IMG/VR virus record: IMGVR_UViG_3300003690_000299
Span: 1 to 20,657 of that record
Origin: a virus
Length of the DNA: 20,657 nt
Reading direction: 5' to 3' (one strand)
Shown: positions 6,801 through 13,369 of the stretch, piece by piece
Numbering within the stretch: the stretch's first letter is position 1
How the letters are laid out: every line of letters starts with the position of its first letter
The notes under the pieces: model-generated
Databases searched by the model: none
Seen by the model: only the letters and a program-made list of their open reading frames with translations
What the model was told of the DNA's origin: nothing
Position numbers and translations under genes: made by a program

Positions 6801-8932
6801 CGAGAGAAGCTCTCGCTATAACGGAACATACCAAGGACATATTCCCCCAGAGTCTTGCGCTCTTTCTTGGTAGAGCCCATCACGTCGGCCAGCATCGCCC
6901 GATCAGAGGCATCAAGACCTTCGGGATTATTTATCTGGAGATGGCGCTTCTCTTTCTGGGACAGCTTGAGGATGGGCTTGTTGGCATTGGCACCGTTGGC
7001 CTCCCTCTTTGCAGTTAAGCTGACAGCGGGGCTAATAATCTGAGTCGGGCGCACATTGTACTTACCCACTTCTACGGGAAGTGCGTATGCAGTTACGAGA
7101 GAGGCAAAGTTTTTGTTACTTAACTCTCGATTGAGGGGGAAGATTGCATTAAAGTTAATTGGTTGCAGGACAATAGTACCGGGGGTAGCCCACCGATCAT
7201 ACCACCAGCGGATTACAAGTTTCTTCCCCCGTATATTATCAGTGTAGTCATCTGTCTCGTATACCTCAAACCCTGCTTCCTTCAGGGTGCCCTCAATCCT
7301 GTTGGCGTTGTACATATTGAGGATACCGGACACAAAGGAGTCCACGGAGTTATAATTGGTGTTCTCAACGATGTCGTCCAGATGTAAGGCGACGTGCTCC
7401 TGCCCCCAGCCAACATCTTTTCTAAGGCTTTCCGAGTATTCATTTTTCCCAGAAAGCAGGAGTACAGGATATTTCTTGCCCCCTATTACAACAGGAGTAA
7501 CCCCTCCATTGTACTTTTTAAGAGGGACGAAATTTGCGGGGGTTACATTATGGAAACCAGAGAAACTTCTCTGAAGATTTTGCCCCTCCCGTTCCGTTAA
7601 GGGGCGATCTCTACGGCCAGAGATAAGTTTCTCATCGACAGCACGCCTGCGTGGCCGTACCTCTTCTTCCTGTATTACAGCCTCTCCTTGTGGAGGCGGT
7701 AGAGACAGCCCTTCACTCCCCGGCAGTTCCGCCAGAGAAGCGTCTACTGTAGCATCGTTAACCATGACAAACTCAAGCGGGAGAAGGTCAACCTTCTGTT
7801 CAGAGAAACCACGTTCCCGCAGAGACAACCCGGCGACTCCTTCACGAGCATTAACCCAGCTATTCTGGCCCCTTGTCTCTGATGTTAAAGCCCACCTAGC
7901 CCACGGGTTATCGGTCATTAACATATGATTACGCCAGGCAGCCTCTTCTCCTCGTTGCCCGAAAGTAACAGGCGACATCGTATGTGCGTAGTAATCATGG
8001 ACGGCGCGAAGAAGATCGTTGTAAACAAGAGGACGACCATTCATATCAGTGCGCCCGCTGTCGGCAAGCAACGGATGATTATCGTAGGTTACGCCGGGTG
8101 GCCCAAATTCCCCGGCGTCAGTGGCCTTGATATACAGGTGGTTGTTGAAGAGAACGTCCTCCCGCATCTTGGCAGACATTCTCTTGCCCCCGTAAGGCTG
8201 CCCATCCCCAGGCCATACTTCTATCTTAATGGGCATCGCATCGAACTGTAGTAAAAGCTCTTGAGCTAATTGTTCGTAAGCATGTCGAACTATCGGATCA
8301 TCCAAACCATCCAAGCGCAGAGCATCATACGCATCTGCGATACGCCGTTGAACTCGTTGCTTCTCTGGAGTTATTGTTAGTGCTTGTTGGGAAGGCTGGA
8401 ATAAACGATTAACTAAACGGGATGCTACCCTTAACGTGGACGCCGACGCCCTGTCGTTTGACGGGGGACGAAATCTACCCTGTATGTCTCCGTAGCTGTG
8501 GGTTGCTCCCCGTCCTCTTCCGTAGGCCCAGAGTCTGGAAATATCTCTCCTAGTATTTTGTACCCTTCCTCCCAAGGATTTCCTTGCGCGTTGCGTAGCC
8601 TTGATAAAATCGTTGAATTGGTCGGCATTTGTTGGGTCTCCTACTAAGTAAGCCTCAAGGTACTGATCTGTTACCGTCAGTCCAGCAAGACCAGAAGAGT
8701 CTATCACCTTCTGTATCTCTTTTCTAGACAGCGGTTCTTTCAGATTAAATCTAACAGTAGCCGTATTGTATGATCCATCTTCGTACTGATGGCCTGCGAT
8801 AGTTCTGGGCTGTTTCTCGCCACGCACATGGATTTGTGCCTGATTAAAGTTGGTGCCAAATTTAGCGAGGGCAGATAAAACCCTTGGCCTGTCTGCCTCT
8901 CGGAAGGATAGGGTTACACCTAATGATGGCAT
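3896..8932 (-). CDS. Giant polyvalent virion-type protein with LPD38-like C-terminal domain
   Basis: This 1678-residue protein is probably packaged and perhaps ejected with the DNA. The N-terminus is a compact domain (about 1-110, VTLSFREADRPRVL). A second domain at about 195-360 has LLRAVHDYYAHT, GEEAAWRNHMLM and SETRGQNSWVN. Residues about 485-640 hold VGWGQEHVALHLDD (near 512), possibly nuclease-like. The helical region at about 700-1100 is unassigned. About 1155-1540 resembles LPD38, with LLRDTVTAW, VINFSRKGRSKAIQF, FLNARIQGLDVLWRG, a hydrophobic helix near 1360-1375 and FEVGLLTKVLPERLIRL. The C-terminal 100 residues are a charged coiled coil. ATG 8932 has no clear ribosome-binding site and overlaps the upstream reading frame by 71 bases, so translation is probably coupled. 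Domain names come from motif recall. Confidence 0.8.
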   Translation of the reverse strand: MPSLGVTLSFREADRPRVLSALAKFGTNFNQAQIHVRGEKQPRTIAGHQYEDGSYNTATVRFNLKEPLSRKEIQKVIDSSGLAGLTVTDQYLEAYLVGDPTNADQFNDFIKATQRARKSLGGRVQNTRRDISRLWAYGRGRGATHSYGDIQGRFRPPSNDRASASTLRVASRLVNRLFQPSQQALTITPEKQRVQRRIADAYDALRLDGLDDPIVRHAYEQLAQELLLQFDAMPIKIEVWPGDGQPYGGKRMSAKMREDVLFNNHLYIKATDAGEFGPPGVTYDNHPLLADSGRTDMNGRPLVYNDLLRAVHDYYAHTMSPVTFGQRGEEAAWRNHMLMTDNPWARWALTSETRGQNSWVNAREGVAGLSLRERGFSEQKVDLLPLEFVMVNDATVDASLAELPGSEGLSLPPPQGEAVIQEEEVRPRRRAVDEKLISGRRDRPLTEREGQNLQRSFSGFHNVTPANFVPLKKYNGGVTPVVIGGKKYPVLLLSGKNEYSESLRKDVGWGQEHVALHLDDIVENTNYNSVDSFVSGILNMYNANRIEGTLKEAGFEVYETDDYTDNIRGKKLVIRWWYDRWATPGTIVLQPINFNAIFPLNRELSNKNFASLVTAYALPVEVGKYNVRPTQIISPAVSLTAKREANGANANKPILKLSQKEKRHLQINNPEGLDASDRAMLADVMGSTKKERKTLGEYVLGMFRYSESFSRPSRWRWNFVDRWEGVRAVEVALRKKFPDLYANIYADSSAAAMMAMLDRSSGLMQQWMTVGPLMYSRGMFHAINSRIVEAAPPELQTILRQELSDLKARAGYAPSDEVKGFMQIVYPLYDLRKYGSFEAWGLYAAARRAKRLKEPTPAHPKGREFMMTDEMIEQGLAIADKPQYQDADGNSVIKQVYDDYQKLNNALILMMQDANLISTEAAQIWRDNSDYLPFYRELFVDDTREGGLDGQVVYELPITDQDEVLMASKVGTAAGANNNLLQNMYNVPAPRELKGGKPTFFIMVNGVRDVKVFDKKTGPKILERIDLLKKLNDRPGVPPAKVEVKASTQRIQDPLENILRNANAAITASMRNVGMLRAIRDLGRLNMAERLAPGAESKSIVNDQIGVRINGETVWFYTSDPLLLHSMQATGDLQIPGMSIMSTPANLLRELVTKTPDFMLANLLRDTVTAWTTSGTSIWPVIGTALGFGEALGGTGSAALLRASGVFGGFDFKNDPKDAKKSMEGYMRRGVAGAGSAKDYLTKGWIPSIKSPLAPAMKLWQFADDITVASDMGTRIAVYNAVLRETGNEAQAAYEALEVINFSRKGRSKAIQFVTALVPFLNARIQGLDVLWRGSPASADGISSFRVAERKRRFIWRTTTLVALSAAYALAHSDDPEEDPHYANATEEKKDMYFILKPQWMGLNPKTVSVPKIPIAFEVGLLTKVLPERLIRLINGTDDAKDFRQAMGRGVVGTLNMNPIPQFMKPLVEAAVNVRMYDMSAIVPSYSEGNAPEQARAGVGETARELAKITGISAEKIEHILIAYTGTLGRYSLQAVDAISRSIAGYPDAPAMNPTEYPFFQRFLQDELGGGDLQSFYALKEALALVANSIAEDEANMNFEQAAERRRENWPLVSRKARIDYLSERISDLRNQEVKIRADRVMSSEEKRKYIRQIKRLKSDVLTGIRKLSVQINRELRG

Positions 8933-9563
8933 AAGAAATATTGGCTGATTTAATATTGTTAGTAAGATAACTCAGTGCATCCCCGGCGATCTCTTGCAAA
9001 AGAATTACAGCACTCTGATCCCCGGTATTAGCCTCCTTCGTTAGACGATCAAGTCCCGGTATGGCTTCATTAGAAACAGCCAGATTAACCATGATTTCTG
9101 ACCGCATCCTTTGCGCGCTGCGAGCAGCAGCAACCTTATCCAATCGTTTAGCGGCACGGTTCAGATGCGGGCGCAACGATGGATTAATGTCATACGCGCT
9201 CCCTTCAATGGGGGCTTCCCGTTCTCCTATGGTTTCATTAATCTCCAGTAACGGATCTGCATAGCCTGCCCCCTCCAGCACCCCTCTGTAGGGAGCAGAA
9301 AGAAACAGCTTCTCAAAATCAGGGACACCACCGATACGATCATGTGTAAAATCACCGCTTTGAAGTATTTGTATCGCGCTCCTGTCCTCAATTCTGGAGT
9401 CTGCCATCTCATAAAGAGCTTTGGCCCATGACCATACGGTCTCTTGTATTTCAGCAGGAGACCATTGTTCAGGGCCAGATAGGTAGCCCCCTTCCCCGGC
9501 AATCGGACGTTCTGATTGAGCGCAAGAAGGTTCGGATCGATGTCTGAGTAAGTGGCCATCCAA
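8862..9563 (-). CDS. C-terminal part of the zincin-motif polyvalent protein, in the -1 frame
   Basis: This frame opens at TTG 9563 without a convincing ribosome-binding site, and its first 25-30 codons are a shadow of the upstream gene's conserved region. From about 9490 it reads as the natural continuation of that gene's C-terminal domain: WSPAEIQETVWSWAKALYEM is the expected sequence after a TNDAWMA...YLAL block. The rest (about 200 residues) contains FEKLFLSAPYRGVLEGAGYA and a helical segment (LRPHLNRAAKRLDKVAAARS). I therefore treat it as the displaced end of the 9227-13288 gene, created by a frameshift, not as an independent gene. It ends 71 bases inside the 1678-aa gene. Confidence 0.6.
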   Translation of the reverse strand: MDGHLLRHRSEPSCAQSERPIAGEGGYLSGPEQWSPAEIQETVWSWAKALYEMADSRIEDRSAIQILQSGDFTHDRIGGVPDFEKLFLSAPYRGVLEGAGYADPLLEINETIGEREAPIEGSAYDINPSLRPHLNRAAKRLDKVAAARSAQRMRSEIMVNLAVSNEAIPGLDRLTKEANTGDQSAVILLQEIAGDALSYLTNNIKSANISYAIIRCNPILPRGRQAKGFICPR

Positions 9564-12500
9564 GCATCGTTAGTTACCTCGTCCATAAACCCAAGAAGAT
9601 TGAGCATGAACGAATTAGCTTTAGGCCCAGACAAAACCACTCTGGTCGGGTCTGGCGCCGTTAAAGCCTTGACTGTATTATTCCTCCATGCACCAAGGAC
9701 ACTGGCTTCTCCTTTGTGCCCCTGTACATTGTCTCCCATGATACGGATGATGCTTGCTCTGTCAGTTGGACGGCCTTCAGCAGTCCACGCAGCCCACACC
9801 CGGAGGGAGTTTATTGCATCACTCTCGACTGAAGTTCGAGGAGATAACGCAGCCAGAAGAGCAGTGAATCTTGGTGCATCAGGGCCAAAAATCTTTGCAA
9901 TCGCCCGTTCGCTATACCTATACCATCCTCGTTTGACTCTTCCTGACAATGCAACTGCCGCCATCTCCAGTGGCTGTGGCAGTGTCTTGTAACTCTCTAC
10001 AAGATTACGGGCAGTTGTTTCTGTAAGAATAATCTGCTCATCTGGGCGAAGAAACTTCAACAATGGCGCAAGCCCCGGTACTTTTCTCCTTAGTTCCGCG
10101 ATCTCTCTCTTGTCCATCTTGGAGAGTTCGTATTCCTGCGGAGGCACTTCAGGAGTACGCGCAGCAGCCTGCGCTGCCGCTTCTTCAAACAGCGGCTCTT
10201 CAGCAGCCGCTTCCTCCACCTCTCTTGCTATTGCCTCTGGATCAATCGCCCTCTTTCTTGGCCTTGCCTCTTCAGGCAGATCAACATCTCTCTGACCGGC
10301 GGTGATCTCCATCTGAGGAACACGCCTCTGAGGAACACGACCCTCCACAATAGGAGTGAAACGTGCTGTGAAGTACATCGCATCCGCTGGCGACAAGGAC
10401 GACATGCCCCGGAAGAAATCTATAATCCTTCTAAACAGAGAGCGCGGCTTACCGACAACCTTTAGCCTGCCCGCTGCAAAATCTCGAAACGCCTCTGCTG
10501 TCGCCTCTTCGACAATGGCGTCCTCGTCTACAACAGTCTCATCTTTCTCATTCTTCTTCTGGTAATCCGGGTGTTCACTGTACTGCCTGTGCGCCTGCTC
10601 CAGATAGGTCATGCCTGTGTCGGGCACCTTGGCTCGTGACACAAACACGCCTAGCAGCCCCATATCAGCTTTAGTTAAGACGCCCAACTCAACGAGGGCA
10701 TGAATTACCTCGTGGTCTAGGGTTTCTCCCAATATGGCAGTGGCCTGTTCGGGAGTAGCGTTCTCCGGTATCTTCTCCAGAGCCAGCCGCATCAGCCGTT
10801 TGCCGTAGTCTCCCTTGTCTCCCCCCTCCAGCCTCTCTACCAGTTCCAGTGCAATCTTGTTGGAGGCTATACCTGCCCCGCGCAAGCGGGCGGCGAGCCT
10901 CTTTCTAAGACCCGGCATCAATGGCTGTGCTTCCCTTATGGCATAGTCAGCTACCCGCCATTTCTCCCCTCCTGGCCGGCCCCGCACCTTGATCAGATCA
11001 CCACGCTCCACAGCCGCACTGAGGATGGCGTCGGTGTTCTTTATCCTTCCCCCAAGCACCTCGGTCACGTCTGACTTCTGTATCTCCCCCTCACGCAGCG
11101 GGGTCTGGTATGGCTTGACCTGGATCTTGGTTCCCTCCTTATCCTTCAGATTGTTTCTGAAGGCTTCTGCTCGCTGCTTGGAGAGGAAGCGGGAACCTCC
11201 GTGAACAGACTTCCCAGCCTTTGGCCCGGCCTTATACACCACCTTCCACCATGCGCTACGCTCTCCCTGCCTGCGGGCAGAGGTGATAACAGCATTGTAC
11301 TGAGGAGCAGTGAAGGGCTTGCGCTTTGGCACTGGGATAGACTGGCGTTCTTCACCCGGTAATGTTGCGCCCAGTTCTTCCAGTCTTTCTCTCAGGACAC
11401 CTAACTGACCACCCCCCATTGTCTTCCAGCTATTCTTCTTTGAGCGCCCACCCGCTACACGTCTAGCAAAATCCTGAAACGCCTGATCATCATTCTTTAT
11501 ATTGCGGGCTGCGGTAAGCTGTTGAATACTTTTTACTGAAACCTCTTCTGCCCCCCTAATTCCTTTCAGATAGGCACTTATGGTTTTGTCTTTGAGGCCA
11601 GCGAGCGACATCTCTTCAACGGCAACCATGCCCGCCGCCAAGCGTGGAGCCTCGTCTTTGTTATTGCCTCGCCAACTGATAATCTTTTCCTGATGGACTA
11701 GGGAGAGTTCATTGAATGGGATGGTGGTATCAGCATCTGCCGCGCGAGCAGCCCGAGCCAAGTCCGGGTTATCATCTGGATGCACTGGGAATATCGCCGC
11801 ACGCGCCCTCAGTTCAAGCTCTATCTTCTCCTGACGGGCAAAGTTGGCATCAAGCTCTCCAACAAACGCTTCCCTTGCGCCCTCGGCTCTGGCCTCATTG
11901 TCTATAACCGGGGTGATTGGTATCCCTGCCTTAGTCTCGACACGCCATCCAGAGAAATCTGCGCCAGTGTCATCAGTGCCTGCGAAAGCAACAACAGGAT
12001 AATCATCTATATTTGTGCTGGGTCTTCCGTCCACCATTGACATGGGTGTGTCTTGGGCGAATTGCCGAACCTGCTGTTGTGCAAATGCAACGGGGTCTAG
12101 GTCTGCCCCTATCGGGGCATCGTAGTCCTCTCGTGCGAGAGGTGCTGGTTCTGCGGGGATATCTGTGGGGTCTCTGGGGTCTGGTGCTACACGGGGACGA
12201 GTGCTTGCAATAACAGCTTCTATAGAGCCGGGGAGCAGTGCAGCAATCGCCTCAAGCCCGACCTCGCCGGGTTTCGTGATCTCACCTTCGGTACGAACCT
12301 GCGCTACTGCTTCACCTGCTCCACCGCCAAGCGCCTGGGCGAGTAGCTCTACACCAGCACCAGCTACCTTGGGGGCTAATGGCAGTTCTCTACCCGTTGC
12401 CCTCATTGCTGCGCGAGCAGCCTGTTGGCCCACTTGCGCCTCAGTAGCAACCCCTGTCTCCCACGCTGCCCGTCTGGCTACATCTGCGGCGGTGCGGCCT

Positions 12501-13288
12501 GCTTCACTGGCTGCTTCGAAAGCCTTCGTACCGGCAAGAGTCTTAACTGTCGGGCCGAACAAACGGCCAGCAACACCTGCGGTCAGCGCGTCAAACAGGG
12601 CAATAGGAACGCCCCGGTTTATCGCAAACTTCTTTGCAACCTCCATTTTCTGGGGGTTGTTTAGAAACTCCAGTACCTGCTCCTCACTCTGTGTGTCAGT
12701 ACCCGCTTCGTTCATCGCATCCACAATGGAGAGCGAATATTCAACGGAGAGACTACCAGTACCAGCACCTGTGGCTGCGCCTAATGCACCTCCAACAGGC
12801 CCACCAATGAGGGTGCCGCCAGCCAGACCGGCAACAAACCCGACAAGACCGGGGATGGACGAGACGAGACTGCTTATGGTGATATCCCACACAGCGGCTG
12901 GGTTGGTGATGATCTCCTTCGCAGCTTCCGCCCAGGTCTCAGCCTCTTGTATCTCCTGAAGCCCCTGCTGTGCGATATCACTCATCGGGATTTCAGCGAT
13001 ATCCCGCCGCTGCTGGGCTATTGACTCAGCCATCTCCTCCTTGGAACGCCAGCCCAACATGTTCCCCATGATAGCTTCGGTAATCTGGAGTTGATTCCAA
13101 CCCCGCTGCACAGGCGCACCAATGTTTTCGTATGCCCAGCTATACTCCTCCTCTTCCTCTTGGGGAGCAGCAAAAAGACGTTCACTTTGCTGTTGAGCAT
13201 AGCGAATGACCTGCTCTTCCGTCGCCCCTTCGGGCGCGGTGACTATAATTTTTCGTCCACTTGGATCGTTAACTGTCCATTCAGGCAT
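9227..13288 (-). CDS. Giant polyvalent virion-type protein with HEVIH zincin motif (N-terminal ~1270 residues)
   Basis: The reading frame gives 1353 residues, but only about the first 1272 look genuine; the family-like end continues in another frame (8862-9563), for a predicted total near 1475. Residues 1-40 (WTVNDPSGRKIIVTAPEGAT) are a short N-terminal module seen in many phage polyvalent proteins. About 130-175 is a Gly-zipper hydrophobic segment (VGFVAGLAGGTLIGGPVGGA) that could insert in membrane. Near 860, LDHEVIHALVELG carries HExxH, with VEEATAEAFRDF about 60 residues later as a possible third zinc ligand, suggesting a metallopeptidase. From about 1085 on (GWYRYSERAI, LAALSPRTSVESDA, LSGPKANSF, TNDAWMA) it matches a conserved phage C-terminal domain. 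ATG 13288 has a weak GAGAG upstream. Virion location is inferred from size and neighbours. Confidence 0.75.
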   Translation of the reverse strand: MPEWTVNDPSGRKIIVTAPEGATEEQVIRYAQQQSERLFAAPQEEEEEYSWAYENIGAPVQRGWNQLQITEAIMGNMLGWRSKEEMAESIAQQRRDIAEIPMSDIAQQGLQEIQEAETWAEAAKEIITNPAAVWDITISSLVSSIPGLVGFVAGLAGGTLIGGPVGGALGAATGAGTGSLSVEYSLSIVDAMNEAGTDTQSEEQVLEFLNNPQKMEVAKKFAINRGVPIALFDALTAGVAGRLFGPTVKTLAGTKAFEAASEAGRTAADVARRAAWETGVATEAQVGQQAARAAMRATGRELPLAPKVAGAGVELLAQALGGGAGEAVAQVRTEGEITKPGEVGLEAIAALLPGSIEAVIASTRPRVAPDPRDPTDIPAEPAPLAREDYDAPIGADLDPVAFAQQQVRQFAQDTPMSMVDGRPSTNIDDYPVVAFAGTDDTGADFSGWRVETKAGIPITPVIDNEARAEGAREAFVGELDANFARQEKIELELRARAAIFPVHPDDNPDLARAARAADADTTIPFNELSLVHQEKIISWRGNNKDEAPRLAAGMVAVEEMSLAGLKDKTISAYLKGIRGAEEVSVKSIQQLTAARNIKNDDQAFQDFARRVAGGRSKKNSWKTMGGGQLGVLRERLEELGATLPGEERQSIPVPKRKPFTAPQYNAVITSARRQGERSAWWKVVYKAGPKAGKSVHGGSRFLSKQRAEAFRNNLKDKEGTKIQVKPYQTPLREGEIQKSDVTEVLGGRIKNTDAILSAAVERGDLIKVRGRPGGEKWRVADYAIREAQPLMPGLRKRLAARLRGAGIASNKIALELVERLEGGDKGDYGKRLMRLALEKIPENATPEQATAILGETLDHEVIHALVELGVLTKADMGLLGVFVSRAKVPDTGMTYLEQAHRQYSEHPDYQKKNEKDETVVDEDAIVEEATAEAFRDFAAGRLKVVGKPRSLFRRIIDFFRGMSSLSPADAMYFTARFTPIVEGRVPQRRVPQMEITAGQRDVDLPEEARPRKRAIDPEAIAREVEEAAAEEPLFEEAAAQAAARTPEVPPQEYELSKMDKREIAELRRKVPGLAPLLKFLRPDEQIILTETTARNLVESYKTLPQPLEMAAVALSGRVKRGWYRYSERAIAKIFGPDAPRFTALLAALSPRTSVESDAINSLRVWAAWTAEGRPTDRASIIRIMGDNVQGHKGEASVLGAWRNNTVKALTAPDPTRVVLSGPKANSFMLNLLGFMDEVTNDAWMATYSDIDPNLLALNQNVRLPGKGATYLALNNGLLLKYKRPYGHGPKLFMRWQTPELRTGARYKYFKAVILHMIVSVVSLILRSCFFLLPTEGCWRGQAMQIRYWRLMKP
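9460..9500 (-). other. Frameshift point in the giant zincin-motif gene
   Basis: On the - strand the upstream frame reads ...LPGKGATYLAL and then loses family character (NNGLLLKYKRPYGHG). The frame one base earlier picks up with PEQWSPAEIQETVWSW. The change therefore needs a -1 slip (or equivalent indel) within about 40 bases. A G-rich run, GGGGAAGGGGGC (minus strand, 9497-9486), lies here, and a tRNA on GGG (9490-9488) could re-pair one base back on GGG. There is no perfect X-XXY-YYZ heptamer in frame. Programmed slip, natural mutation and assembly indel are all open. Confidence 0.55.
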
Positions 13289-13315
13289 AAGCTACTCTCA
13301 TTTCAGCAACTTAAT

Positions 13316-13335
13316 AGAGGTGCATTTGCACTTCT
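13316..13335. promoter_or_regulatory. Near-palindrome in the longest intergenic gap
   Basis: AGAGGTGCA / TGCACTTCT flank a 2-base centre, matching at 8 of 9 positions. It lies in the 81-base gap (13289-13369) between the 835-aa gene stop and the start of the giant zincin-motif gene. There is no T-run after it, and the tiny centre makes an RNA hairpin poor, so an operator-like DNA site or chance are both possible. I see nothing else in this gap. Confidence 0.25.
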
Positions 13336-13369
13336 GTTACGGCTTACTGGTTATTTATTCGGGTGAATT

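Noticed and set aside
8431-8628. 65-codon - strand frame within the 1678-aa gene
   Set aside because: It is an alternative frame inside a long continuous gene whose own frame is uninterrupted on both sides.
12165-12959. 264-codon open frame on the + strand
   Set aside because: It lies fully antisense to the N-terminal part of the giant zincin-motif gene. It is Ala/Ser/Pro-rich shadow sequence with no ribosome-binding site or domain.
13289-13369. Possible promoter or attachment site in the longest gap
   Set aside because: No convincing -35/-10 pair, tRNA-like core or direct repeat is visible. Only the weak palindrome at 13316-13335 stands out.
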